Assembly: GCF_040049275.1 (NCBI RefSeq)
Contig: NZ_JBDZDT010000005.1
Span: forward strand, 538,960-602,959
DNA: 64,000 bases
Source of the DNA: Aquabacter sp040049275
GTDB lineage: Bacteria; Pseudomonadota; Alphaproteobacteria; Rhizobiales; Xanthobacteraceae
Direction: 5' to 3'
Position numbers and translations under genes: made by a program. The notes below the pieces were generated by a model. That model did not search any database, was not told where the DNA came from, and saw nothing but the letters and a program-made list of their open reading frames with translations. Each line of letters starts with the position of its first letter. Within the stretch, counting starts at the first letter, position 1. Of this stretch, positions 16,155 to 24,914 are shown piece by piece.

Positions 16155-17000
16155 ATGGGACAAACGCCGAAGGTGGTGGAAACAGTTGCCGCGCTGCGCG
16201 AGGAGACCGCGCGCTACCGCGCCGAGGGGTCCAAGCTCGCCATCGTCCCCACCATGGGCGCCCTTCACGAGGGGCATATCGCGCTGGTGAAGCAGGCCAA
16301 GGCGCTGGCCCGGCGCGTGGTGGTCTCCATCTTCGTCAATCCCACGCAATTTGCCCCAAACGAGGACTTTTCCCGCTATCCCCGCACCCTGGAGCGGGAC
16401 CTTGCCCTCCTCTCGGAGGTGGACGCGGACCTCGTCTATCTGCCTTCGGCGGCGGAGATGTATCCGGAGGGCTTTGCCACGCGCATCGCGCTGTCGGGGC
16501 CGGCCGAGGGCCTGGAGAGCGATTTCCGCCCGCACTTCTTCTCCGGTGTCGCCATCGTGGTGGCGAAGCTGTTTCTCCAGAGCGAGGCGGACTTCGCCCT
16601 GTTCGGAGAGAAGGACTACCAGCAGTTGAAGGTGGTGACCCGCATGGCCCGGGACCTTGATCTGAAGATCGAGGTGGTGCCGCTGCCCACGGTGCGCGAG
16701 CCGGACGGCCTCGCCCTCTCTTCCCGCAATCGCTATCTCACTCCGGAGGAGCGCGCCGTCGCCCCCGTCATCAGCCGCGCCCTGAACGCCGCCGCCGCCG
16801 CCATCCGTGCGGGGACGCAGCCGCAGGCGGCGGTGGAAGAAGCGCGGCAGACCATCGCAGCCGCCGGCCTGAACGTGGATTATGTGGAAGCGCGGCACGC
16901 AGAGACACTGGCGCCGCCCGAGGGCCTCGGTGAGCCCATACGGCTCCTGGCCGCCGCCTGGCTAGGCAAGACGCGGCTCATCGACAACATGCCGGCGTGA
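16155..17000 (+). CDS. panC: Pantothenate synthetase
   Basis: 281-residue enzyme that joins pantoate and beta-alanine using ATP, the last step to vitamin B5 and so coenzyme A. Family motifs: VPTMGALHEGHIALV (the HxGH nucleotide site), SIFVNPTQFAPNEDF, GEKDYQQLKVV and the KMSKS-like LALSSRNRYL. Length and domain order are normal. panB is not adjacent. It ends 4 bases from a convergent small gene. Confidence 0.98.
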   Translation: MGQTPKVVETVAALREETARYRAEGSKLAIVPTMGALHEGHIALVKQAKALARRVVVSIFVNPTQFAPNEDFSRYPRTLERDLALLSEVDADLVYLPSAAEMYPEGFATRIALSGPAEGLESDFRPHFFSGVAIVVAKLFLQSEADFALFGEKDYQQLKVVTRMARDLDLKIEVVPLPTVREPDGLALSSRNRYLTPEERAVAPVISRALNAAAAAIRAGTQPQAAVEEARQTIAAAGLNVDYVEARHAETLAPPEGLGEPIRLLAAAWLGKTRLIDNMPA

Positions 17001-17004
17001 GGGG

Positions 17005-17199
17005 CTACACCGCGCCCAGATAGCTCACCGCAAAGCCGATGATCACGAGAATGACGCCGGCCAGCAGAATGGTGGCCACGCGGCCCGAATAGACGCCTTG
17101 CCGCGCCTGCGCGGCGGGCTTCACGGGCTCGCCCTGCGGCCCTTCGGCGTCGGGACCGTGGAATTCCCTTTCCTGGCGCCGCTCTTGAGGATCCTGCAT
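17005..17199 (-). CDS. Small single-span membrane protein
   Basis: 64-residue protein with a polar, charged N-terminal half (Gln/Glu/Arg-rich, including DAEGPQGEP) and one C-terminal membrane helix (VATILLAGVILVIIGFAVSYL). I recognise no family, but the N-in tail-anchored layout and an AGGAG site 8 bases before the ATG support a real gene. Upstream, CGAAC-N17-CGTT is one base off the EcfG stress-promoter consensus (17231-17256 on the complementary strand), so stress control is possible. Confidence 0.6.
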   Translation of the reverse strand: MQDPQERRQEREFHGPDAEGPQGEPVKPAAQARQGVYSGRVATILLAGVILVIIGFAVSYLGAV

Positions 17200-17407
17200 C
17201 GCTTTCTCCTACGCACGCTAACGAAGAGAAAACGCTTGAGCCCGCAATCTGGTTCGCTTCCACCTTCGTGGGGTGGCATTATTTTGTTAGATCAACCGTG
17301 AGTAGAGCGGGGATGGTGACTAACTTGATACCTCTATTGACAGACTAGTCCTCAGCCCCATTGATGGAAGGCGCGATGTTCGCGCTGGGTCAGTCGAAAA
17401 AGTCCAC

Positions 17408-20065
17408 ATGAAGTTTAGCCAGGCAAAGTTGATTGTCGGAGCGTCCGTCAGCCTTGCCCTGTTGCTGATGGCCAGTGCCATTCTTTATGTGTCTTACGAC
17501 AAGCAATTTGCTCTCGAATACAACCGCACGCGCATCGAAAATGCGAGCGCGGTGCTCATGGAATTCGTGGGCAAAACAATCCTGGGCATCGACCGTGTCC
17601 TGACCGAGAGCAGCCGGGAGGTGATCTCCGTCGGCGATGGGCCCGCCAGGAGCCCGCTGGAGCGGAAATTCGCCGACTATGCCCTGGGCATCAACGGCCT
17701 TTCCGCCTTGTTCGCCTTGGACCCGGACGGGGCCGTGGTTGCAGGTTCGCGCATGCAACCCCTGCCCAACGCCAGGTTTTCCGATCGCTCCTATTTCATA
17801 AACGCGATGAATTCGCAGGAGAGCCGGCTCGTCATTTCCGAGACCATGATGAGCCGCGTGATGAACAAATGGCAGTTTTTCGCCAGCCGCCCGGTGATTG
17901 ACGGCAACGGGAACAGGCTTGGTGTCATCACGGCCTCCATCGACACGGATCTGTTCCAGGAGGTCCTGGGCTCCTACCGGCCCGACCCGGACATCGTGAT
18001 CGGACTGTTCACGACGGATTTTAAGCTGATCGCCCGCGCGCCCAGTGAAGCGTCCCAGTTCGGCATCTCCTTCGCATTGAGCAAGATCTTCCAGCAATTG
18101 CAGGCGTCCGGTGGCGACGAGGTCTCGATGATCGCGCCCGGCTATATCAGCGGAATCGAGCGCTTCAGCGTCGTCAAGAAGGTGCCGGAGCTGCCGCTCA
18201 TCCTCACGGTCTCGGTGCCAACCGAGCGTCTCTATGCGCAATGGAGCGCGCATAGCCGCCTGCTGCTATCGCTCGCGGGCGGGATGAGTGCCTTCATCGT
18301 CTTTGCCGGGGTCGCGGGCGCACGCAGCATCCGCCGGCAGGAGGAGACGTCCTCCCTCCTCGACACCATGTTCACCCAGACCCCGGCCTGCATCGCCCTC
18401 GCCGGCAGCGGCGGCACCCTCATCAAGTGCAACGACAATTGGACCGCATTGAACGACCTGTTCGACGTCCCTGCCGACATCCGCGGCGACGTCTTCCAGA
18501 CGCTCCGGCATGCGGTCCGGCAAAGCGGCGACAGCGGGCTGACCAAGGGCCGCAAGAAGGCGCTGCACGACATCAACGCGGTCACGGCGGGCGCCAAGGA
18601 CAACGGGGTGCTGGAGCTGCGATGCGTCCACGAGGACGCCGACCGCTACTTCACCGTCAATATCAGCCGCTTCGCCCTCGTCGCCGGCCGCGAGGCCAGG
18701 GGCTTTGCCGTCCTCGTGGTGGACATCTCCAAGCAGCGGGCGCTGGAGCTGCGCCTGCGCTCCCAGCTTGTGATGGATTCCCAGACCGGGCTCGCCAATC
18801 GCGAAGGCTTCCTTGCCGCCCTCGCGGCCCTGATCCCCAATGCCGTCGGCGAGGATTGCCTGTTCGTGTTCGACATTGTGGGCCTTGCGGAGCTGAAGGA
18901 GATCCGCGGCTTCGACGTCAGCGACGAAGCCTTCTCCGCGGTGGGCGCGAAGGTGGGAGCGCTGGCGGACCTCGGCTGCATCGCCGGGCGCATCGACAGC
19001 GAGAAATTCTGTGTCTTCATGCCCGGCGCCGCAAATGGCGCCACCCCGGCAGAGCGCCTCCAGAACCTGGTGCGGCATGTCGCCCACGAGTATCGCCTCA
19101 GCGGGCACACCTTCAACGTGCGCATGACGGTCGGCGGCGCCCGGGTCGCGGATGTGGGGCAGGATGCGGAGAAGCTCGTCCAGGCGGCCGAGATCGCGCA
19201 CGGCCTCGCGCGTCGCCGGGGGCCAGCCTCCTCCGCCTTCTTCAACGCCAAGATCGAGGCGGACGCCCACGAGCGGGTCCGCCTCTACGAGTCGCTCCAG
19301 AAGGGCATCGCCGACCAGGAATTCGAGCTGGAGTTCCAGCCCAAGGTGGACCTCGCCACCGGCGCGGTGGTCGGTGCCGAGGCGCTGGTGCGGTGGCGCC
19401 ATCCCATCTTCGGCCTCCAGCCGCCATCCAGCTTCATCCCCATGGCGGAGGAGAGCGGGCTCATCGTGCCCATCGGCGACTGGGTGATGCGCGATGTGAT
19501 GCGGATGCTGGCCTCCTGGCCTCAGACGGGCGAAGGCCCGGTCCCCATCTCCATCAATGTCTCGCCCGCCCAGTTCGACCGGGAGAATGTAGATATCGCG
19601 CTCGCGGACCATCTGCGGCGCTATGGAATAAAGCCGGACCTCGTGGTGATCGAGCTCACGGAATCCGTGTTCAGCCTTCACCTTGAGGAGACCGTCGCCA
19701 AGATCAACCGCATCCGCGAGACGGGCGTGCGCGTCTCGCTGGACGATTTCGGCACCGGCTATTCCTCGCTGAGCTACCTGAACCTGATGAATTTCGACGA
19801 GCTGAAGGTGGATGGCTCGTTCGTGCGGAAGATCACGTCCGACATCGTCTCCCGGTCCATCGTCGAGATGACCCTGGGCCTTGCCCGCACGCTCAACGTC
19901 TCGGTGACGGCGGAAGGCATCGAGACGGAGGAGCAGCGGCAGGCGCTCATGTCCATGGGGTGCCGCTCGGGACAGGGCTTCCTGTTCTCGACCTCCCTGC
20001 CCGCGGCCGAACTCCAGGCCGTCGTCCAGGAGCAGCGCCGGCTGCTGCCGCATCTCCCTCTGTGA
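17408..20065 (+). CDS. Cyclic-di-GMP phosphodiesterase with dCache, PAS, degenerate GGDEF and EAL domains
   Basis: 885-residue membrane receptor. A membrane helix (about 10-30), a periplasmic dCache-like sensor (about 35-275) and a second helix (near 285-305) lead to a PAS-like region, a GGDEF domain and an EAL domain. The GGDEF signature is lost (GRIDSEKF at the active-site hairpin), so cyclase activity is not expected. The EAL domain keeps the catalytic set: EALVRW, NVSPAQF, VIELTE, LDDFGTGYSS, ELKVDGSF, AEGIET and QGFLFS. It should therefore degrade cyclic-di-GMP in response to an external ligand. The gene stands alone. Confidence 0.92.
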   Translation: MKFSQAKLIVGASVSLALLLMASAILYVSYDKQFALEYNRTRIENASAVLMEFVGKTILGIDRVLTESSREVISVGDGPARSPLERKFADYALGINGLSALFALDPDGAVVAGSRMQPLPNARFSDRSYFINAMNSQESRLVISETMMSRVMNKWQFFASRPVIDGNGNRLGVITASIDTDLFQEVLGSYRPDPDIVIGLFTTDFKLIARAPSEASQFGISFALSKIFQQLQASGGDEVSMIAPGYISGIERFSVVKKVPELPLILTVSVPTERLYAQWSAHSRLLLSLAGGMSAFIVFAGVAGARSIRRQEETSSLLDTMFTQTPACIALAGSGGTLIKCNDNWTALNDLFDVPADIRGDVFQTLRHAVRQSGDSGLTKGRKKALHDINAVTAGAKDNGVLELRCVHEDADRYFTVNISRFALVAGREARGFAVLVVDISKQRALELRLRSQLVMDSQTGLANREGFLAALAALIPNAVGEDCLFVFDIVGLAELKEIRGFDVSDEAFSAVGAKVGALADLGCIAGRIDSEKFCVFMPGAANGATPAERLQNLVRHVAHEYRLSGHTFNVRMTVGGARVADVGQDAEKLVQAAEIAHGLARRRGPASSAFFNAKIEADAHERVRLYESLQKGIADQEFELEFQPKVDLATGAVVGAEALVRWRHPIFGLQPPSSFIPMAEESGLIVPIGDWVMRDVMRMLASWPQTGEGPVPISINVSPAQFDRENVDIALADHLRRYGIKPDLVVIELTESVFSLHLEETVAKINRIRETGVRVSLDDFGTGYSSLSYLNLMNFDELKVDGSFVRKITSDIVSRSIVEMTLGLARTLNVSVTAEGIETEEQRQALMSMGCRSGQGFLFSTSLPAAELQAVVQEQRRLLPHLPL

Positions 20066-20096
20066 GGGCGGGGCGCATCGCAGGCGCCATCGCCGT

Positions 20097-20123
20097 CCCC
20101 TCCCCCGCAACCGGGAGAGGGAG
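20097..20123. repeat. Half copy of the CCCTCTCCC/GGGAGAGGG palindromic repeat
   Basis: CCCCTCCCCCGCAACCGGGAGAGGGAG matches, apart from small differences, the right arm of the two complete palindromes found at 40.3 and 44.1 kb. It lies between the convergent EAL gene and aapP. No left arm is seen here. Confidence 0.5.
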
Positions 20124-20134
20124 TCCACTTGGGA

Positions 20135-20911
20135 TCAATGCAGAATCTGCGAGAGGAACAGGCGCGTGCGCTCGTGCTGGGGGTTCGAGAAGAAGGCCTC
20201 GGGCTCGTTCATCTCGATGATCTGGCCCGCATCCATGAAGATCACCCGGTCCGCCACCTGACGGGCGAAGCCCATCTCGTGGGTCACGCACAGCATGGTC
20301 ATGCCCTCGTGGGCGAGCGAGACCATGGTGTCGAGCACCTCCTTCACCATTTCCGGGTCGAGGGCGGAGGTGGGCTCGTCGAACAGCATGATGCGCGGGC
20401 GCATGCAGAGCGCGCGGGCGATGGCGACGCGCTGCTGCTGACCGCCCGAGAGCTGGCCGGGATATTTGAGCGCCTGCTCGGGGATCTTCACCTTGGTGAG
20501 GAAGTGCATGGCCACCTCCTCCGCCTCCTTCTTGGGCATCTTGCGCACCCACATGGGCGCGAGCGTGCAGTTCTCCAGGATGGTGAGGTGCGGGAACAGG
20601 TTGAAGTGCTGGAACACCATGCCCACCTCGCGGCGCACCTCGTCGATGCGCTTCAGGTCGTTGGTGAGCTCGATATTGTCGACGATGATCCGGCCCTTCT
20701 GGTGCTCCTCCAGCCGGTTGATGCAGCGGATCATGGTGGATTTGCCGGAGCCGGACGGCCCGCACACCACGATGCGCTCGCCGCGCTTCACCGAGAGGTT
20801 GATGTCGCGCAGCACGTGGAAGTCGCCGTACCACTTGTTCACGCTGATCAGCTCGACCGCATATTCGGCGCCGGGGGAGCTTGCGGCCTGTGTCTGGGTT
20901 TGCGGGGTCAT
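20135..20911 (-). CDS. aapP: General L-amino acid ABC transporter, ATP-binding protein
   Basis: 258-residue ABC ATPase of the polar amino acid uptake family. Walker A GPSGSGKST, Q-loop, signature LSGGQQQR, Walker B IMLFDEPTSALD and the switch His in CVTHEMGFAR are all intact. It drives the AapQM permeases in uptake of many L-amino acids. The ATG at 20911 follows a GGGAG site, 11 bases after the aapM stop; a TTG further upstream lacks support. Last gene of the aapJQMP operon. Confidence 0.95.
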   Translation of the reverse strand: MTPQTQTQAASSPGAEYAVELISVNKWYGDFHVLRDINLSVKRGERIVVCGPSGSGKSTMIRCINRLEEHQKGRIIVDNIELTNDLKRIDEVRREVGMVFQHFNLFPHLTILENCTLAPMWVRKMPKKEAEEVAMHFLTKVKIPEQALKYPGQLSGGQQQRVAIARALCMRPRIMLFDEPTSALDPEMVKEVLDTMVSLAHEGMTMLCVTHEMGFARQVADRVIFMDAGQIIEMNEPEAFFSNPQHERTRLFLSQILH

Positions 20912-20922
20912 GGGTCGCTCCC

Positions 20923-22302
20923 TCAATGACGGTTGCTGCGGTCGAGGCGCTTTTCCAGCGCCATCGAGTAACGGGACATGCCGTAGCAGAAGACGAAATA
21001 GACGATGCCGGCAAAGCCGAAGCCGGTGAAGAGCGTGGTGGGCGTCGCCCAGGCCGGGTCGGTGAAGGAGGCCCGCAGGATGCCGAGCAGGTCGAAGATC
21101 GAGACGATCAGCACCAGGGTCGTATCCTTGAACAAGCCGATGAAGTTGTTGACGATGCCGGGGATCACCAGCTTCAGCGCCTGGGGCAGCACCACGAGGC
21201 GCATCATCAGGCCGGACCTCAGCCCCAATGCCTGCGCCCCCTCATACTGCCCCTTCGGGATCGCCTGGAGCCCACCGCGCACCACTTCCGCCATGTAGGC
21301 GGACGCGAACAGTGCGACGCCCACCAGCGCCCGCAGCAGCCCGTCTATGGTGAAACGGCCGGGCAGGAACAGCGGCAGCATGTAGGTGGCGAAGAACAGC
21401 ACCGTGATGAGCGGCACGCCGCGCCAGAACTCGATGAAGATGATGGAGGAATATTTCACCAGCGGCAGCTCGGAGCGCCGCCCGAGCGCCAGGAGGATGC
21501 CCAGCGGCAGGGAGGCGACGATGCCGGTGACCGCGATCACCAGCGTCACCAGAAGCCCGCCCCATTGCCGGGTCTCCACCTGCCGGAGGCCGAAATCGAT
21601 ATCCACGAACAGCAGCACGCCGCCCAGCACGGCGAACGTCTTCGCGATGCCGAGCGCCACGCCCCTGCGCTCCCCGCCGAAGAATGGGCAGACCAGCATG
21701 GCGATGCCCACGCAGATGGCCGCGACGATGAGGAATTGCAGCCAGAACGTTCCCCGGAGCCCGCCGGCCGCTCCGGTGATGCCGAAATCGAGGCCGAACG
21801 AGCCCAGAAGGAAGTTGCGCATGTCCAGGTCGCCGCCGGTCAGCAGCACGAAGGACAGCAGCGGATAGAGGCCGAAGAAGGCGAGCGCGTTCGTGCGCTT
21901 GTACGGCACGCGGGGAAACAGCAGCGGCACCAGCAGGACGATGCCGAGGATGTAGACGATGTTCACCCGCCAGCGCTCTTCGGCCGGATAGAAGCCATAG
22001 AGGATCTGGTTGAACTTGGCGGCGATGAAGGGCCAGCAGGCGCCGACGGGGCGCCCCACATTCTCCGGCAGGCAGGCCTCGCGGCCGCTGCCGGTCCAGA
22101 CCGCGTCGGTGATGAAGAACTTCACCATGGGCGGCACCACCGCCCAGACCACCAGGATGCCGAACACAGTGAGAAGCACCTGGCCGACCGAGCCGAACAG
22201 GTGCGCGCGGGCCCAGCCGAAGATGCCGCGGGTGGAGACGGGCGCCGGCTCCTGCGGGCGCAGGTCCTTGGGGGCGACGTAGGAAACGGTGCGGGCGTCC
22301 AT
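20923..22302 (-). CDS. aapM: General L-amino acid ABC transporter, permease AapM
   Basis: 459-residue inner-membrane permease. It is longer than usual polar amino acid permeases because of an N-terminal block with several extra membrane spans, as known for AapQ and AapM. The C-terminal part is the typical HisM/GlnP domain with the EAA loop (YMAEVVRGGLQAIPKGQYEGAQALGL) that contacts the ATPase. Of two adjacent ATGs, the second lies 5 bases after an AGGAGG site and was chosen. Its start nearly abuts the aapQ stop. Confidence 0.94.
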   Translation of the reverse strand: MDARTVSYVAPKDLRPQEPAPVSTRGIFGWARAHLFGSVGQVLLTVFGILVVWAVVPPMVKFFITDAVWTGSGREACLPENVGRPVGACWPFIAAKFNQILYGFYPAEERWRVNIVYILGIVLLVPLLFPRVPYKRTNALAFFGLYPLLSFVLLTGGDLDMRNFLLGSFGLDFGITGAAGGLRGTFWLQFLIVAAICVGIAMLVCPFFGGERRGVALGIAKTFAVLGGVLLFVDIDFGLRQVETRQWGGLLVTLVIAVTGIVASLPLGILLALGRRSELPLVKYSSIIFIEFWRGVPLITVLFFATYMLPLFLPGRFTIDGLLRALVGVALFASAYMAEVVRGGLQAIPKGQYEGAQALGLRSGLMMRLVVLPQALKLVIPGIVNNFIGLFKDTTLVLIVSIFDLLGILRASFTDPAWATPTTLFTGFGFAGIVYFVFCYGMSRYSMALEKRLDRSNRH

Positions 22303-22312
22303 CATTGCCTCC

Positions 22313-23602
22313 TCACCGTTCCACAAGCGCGACGCGCTTGTTGTACCAGCTCATGACGATCGAGGTGAAAATCGAGATGGCGAGGTAGACCGCCATGGTG
22401 AGGGCGATGATCTCGATGGCCTGGCCGGTCTGGTTCAGCGTGGTGCCGGCGAACACCGCGAACAGGTCCGGGTAGCCCACCGCGACGCCCAGCGTCGAGT
22501 TCTTGGTGATGTTCAGATACTGGCTGGTGAGCGGCGGCACGATCACCCGCATGGCCTGGGGAATGACCACCAGCCGCAAGGTCGGCCCGGACCTGAGCCC
22601 AAGGGAATGCGCCGCCTCCGTCTGCCCCTTCGAAACCGCCAGGATGCCGGCGCGCACGATCTCGGCGATGAAGCCCGCCGTATAGATGGACAGCGCCACC
22701 ACGAGCGAGACGAATTCGGGGATCACCCGGATGCCGCCCGCGAAGTTGAAGCCGCGCAGTTCCGGCTTCTCGAAGCTCACCGGCCAGCCTAGCACGAAGC
22801 CGGCGATGACCGCCGGCACGACGATGAGGCCGAGCCCCACCCAGAAGGAGGGGAATTGCTGTCCGGTCTTCTCCTGCCGCCGCCGCGCCCAGCGCGAGAC
22901 GAGGAAGGCAGCGACGATGCCGGCGACGAAGATGCCGAAGACGATGGAGAAATCCGCCTCGAACAGCGGGCGCGGCACCACGAGGCCGCGATTTGAGAGG
23001 AAGACGCTAGGCCCGGAGACATCCCCCGCCAGCGACTTGAGCATGTCCGCCAGGGGCGCGAGGCCGAGGCCCGCCGCCGCGTTCGACAGCCAGGTCAGGA
23101 GCGGCTGGAGGCCGAAGCCCCAGCTCTGGCGCGGGTTCGGCATGGTGGAGAGCACGGCGAGGTACCAGAACAGGATCTGGAACAGCGGCGGCAGGTTGCG
23201 CGTAACCTCCACATAGGCGGAGGCGAGCAGCTTGATCACCACATTCTTGGAGAGCCGCGCCACGCCCACCAGGAAGCCGATGATGGTGGCGAGGATGATG
23301 CCCAGCACCGCCACGAGGAGCGTGTTCAGCAGCCCCACCAGGAAGGCGCGGCCATAGCTCATGGATTCCGAATAGGGAATGAGCGTCTGGGTGATGCCGA
23401 AGCCGGCGGAATTGTCGAGGAAGCCGAAGCCCGAGGCGATGCCCTGGCGGGCGAGGTTGGCCTGCGCGTTGGCGAAGAACGACCACGCCATCCAGACGAG
23501 CGCGATGGCAAGGGTGATCTGGATCACCGCGGACCTCAGGGCCGGGTCGGTCCACGACCATCGGCGCGCCGGAGCAGGCTCCGACCAACGAGCGTCTGTC
23601 AT
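22313..23602 (-). CDS. aapQ: General L-amino acid ABC transporter, permease AapQ
   Basis: 429-residue inner-membrane permease, partner of AapM. Domain logic is the same: a family-specific N-terminal region with a periplasmic loop, then the conserved transport domain. The split permease segments VARLSKNVVIKLLASAYVEVTRNLPPLFQ and the EAA-type loop (FIAEIVRAGILAVSKGQTEAAHSLGL) are present. It follows aapJ after 125 bases that contain a strong terminator, so it is expected to be expressed at a lower level than the receptor. Confidence 0.94.
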   Translation of the reverse strand: MTDARWSEPAPARRWSWTDPALRSAVIQITLAIALVWMAWSFFANAQANLARQGIASGFGFLDNSAGFGITQTLIPYSESMSYGRAFLVGLLNTLLVAVLGIILATIIGFLVGVARLSKNVVIKLLASAYVEVTRNLPPLFQILFWYLAVLSTMPNPRQSWGFGLQPLLTWLSNAAAGLGLAPLADMLKSLAGDVSGPSVFLSNRGLVVPRPLFEADFSIVFGIFVAGIVAAFLVSRWARRRQEKTGQQFPSFWVGLGLIVVPAVIAGFVLGWPVSFEKPELRGFNFAGGIRVIPEFVSLVVALSIYTAGFIAEIVRAGILAVSKGQTEAAHSLGLRSGPTLRLVVIPQAMRVIVPPLTSQYLNITKNSTLGVAVGYPDLFAVFAGTTLNQTGQAIEIIALTMAVYLAISIFTSIVMSWYNKRVALVER

Positions 23603-23687
23603 AAGCCCCTCAATCCCACAGGGCTCTTGCGGCCCTTTTTCGTTACGCGAATACGAACGGTGCCCCCGCGGCCGGCCGATACGCCAG

Positions 23688-23719
23688 AAAAAAGGCCCGG
23701 CGCCATGAGGCGCCGGGCC
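23688..23719 (-). terminator. Intrinsic terminator between aapJ and aapQ
   Basis: On the minus strand GGCCCGGCGCC, loop TCAT, GGCGCCGGGCC is followed directly by TTTTTT. This is a perfect 11-bp stem with a U-tract, 8 bases after the aapJ stop. Within an operon it would act as an attenuator, giving more periplasmic receptor than permease. Confidence 0.88.
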
Positions 23720-23727
23720 CGGTCACG

Positions 23728-24747
23728 TCAGCGGACCGGCATGCCGTATTGCACGCCACCCTTGTTCCACAGCTTGTTCAGGCCGCGGTCGATATTGAGC
23801 GGGGTCGAGGGGCCGAGATTGCGGTCGAACACCTCGCCGTAATTGCCCACCAGCTTGACGATGCGGGCAACCCAGTCGTTGGAGATGCCGACGGCCTCGC
23901 CGAACTTGCCGTCGGTGCCGAGCAGGCGCTTGATCTCCGGGTTGGGAGAGGAGGCCATCTGGTCGACATTCTTGGAGTTGACGCCCAGCTCTTCCGCGTC
24001 GAGCAGCGCGAAATAGGTCCACTTCACGAGGTCGAACCACTGGTCGTCGCCATGGCGCACCAACGGGCCGAGGGGCTCCTTGGAGATGACGTCGGGCAGA
24101 ACCACGTGGTCGGAGGCATTGGTGAGTTTCAGACGCACGGCATAAAGCTGCGACTGGTCGGAGGTGAAGGCGTCGCACCGGCCGGAATCATAGGCCTTGA
24201 TGGTCTCGTCGATGGTGGCGAACGCGATCAGCTCGTACTTCAGATTGTTGGTGCGGAAGTAGTCGCCGACATTCAGCTCGTTGGTGGTGCCGGTCTGAAC
24301 GCAGATGGAGGCGCCGTTGAGCTCCGACACCGACTTCAGGTTGAGCGACTTGCGCACCATGAAGCCTTGGCCGTCATAATACATGACGCCGATGAAGTTG
24401 AAGCCGAGCGTCGTGTCGCGCGACATGGTCCAGGTGGTGTTGCGCGAGAGCACGTCGATGGCGCCCGACTGGAGCGCGGTGAAGCGGTCCTTCGCCGAGA
24501 GCGGCGAGAACTTCACTTTGCTGGCATCGTTGAAGATCGCGGCCGCGACGGCGCGGCAGAAATCCACGTCGAGCCCGGTCCAATTGCCCTTGTCGTCAGG
24601 GTTGGAGAAGCCGGGCAGGCCCTGGGAAACGCCGCAATTGAGCGCGCCCCTGGCTTTTACGTCGTCGAGGGTGCCGGCGCCGGCCGCGCCGACGCCCAGC
24701 GCGAGCATTCCGGCAGCAAGCAGGATGCGTTTGAAGGAAGGTCCCAT
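23728..24747 (-). CDS. aapJ: General L-amino acid ABC transporter, substrate-binding protein
   Basis: 339-residue periplasmic receptor. A signal peptide (about 1-24, ending GAAGA) is followed by the AapJ/BztA-type fold: LDDVKARGALNCGVSQGLPGFS, the amino-acid-binding SRNTTWTMSRDT, ASICVQTGTTNE and DAFTSDQSQL. These receptors bind a broad range of L-amino acids. The start follows GGAG; the open frame upstream runs 23 codons further but has no signal peptide in register. It is the first gene of the operon and divergent from the cystathionine beta-lyase gene. Confidence 0.96.
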   Translation of the reverse strand: MGPSFKRILLAAGMLALGVGAAGAGTLDDVKARGALNCGVSQGLPGFSNPDDKGNWTGLDVDFCRAVAAAIFNDASKVKFSPLSAKDRFTALQSGAIDVLSRNTTWTMSRDTTLGFNFIGVMYYDGQGFMVRKSLNLKSVSELNGASICVQTGTTNELNVGDYFRTNNLKYELIAFATIDETIKAYDSGRCDAFTSDQSQLYAVRLKLTNASDHVVLPDVISKEPLGPLVRHGDDQWFDLVKWTYFALLDAEELGVNSKNVDQMASSPNPEIKRLLGTDGKFGEAVGISNDWVARIVKLVGNYGEVFDRNLGPSTPLNIDRGLNKLWNKGGVQYGMPVR

Positions 24748-24871
24748 CTGTCTTCGCTCCCAGGCCAGTCCGGACGAACCCCCAACCCGATCCCGTGGCG
24801 GGATCGACGCCGTCATCCGGGACGTCGTATGGATGTATCTCAGTCCGTTGCGGGCGGGTGGTCAATAGCTC

Positions 24872-24886
24872 GCCCAACGTTTGGGC
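24872..24886. promoter_or_regulatory. 15-bp dyad between divergent aapJ and metC-like genes
   Basis: GCCCAA-CGT-TTGGGC is a perfect inverted repeat 29 bases before the beta-lyase start and about 125 bases before aapJ. It is well placed to control one or both genes. The protein that binds it is unknown. Confidence 0.4.
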
Positions 24887-24914
24887 ATACAACCATCGTT
24901 ACCCGGAGCTCAGG

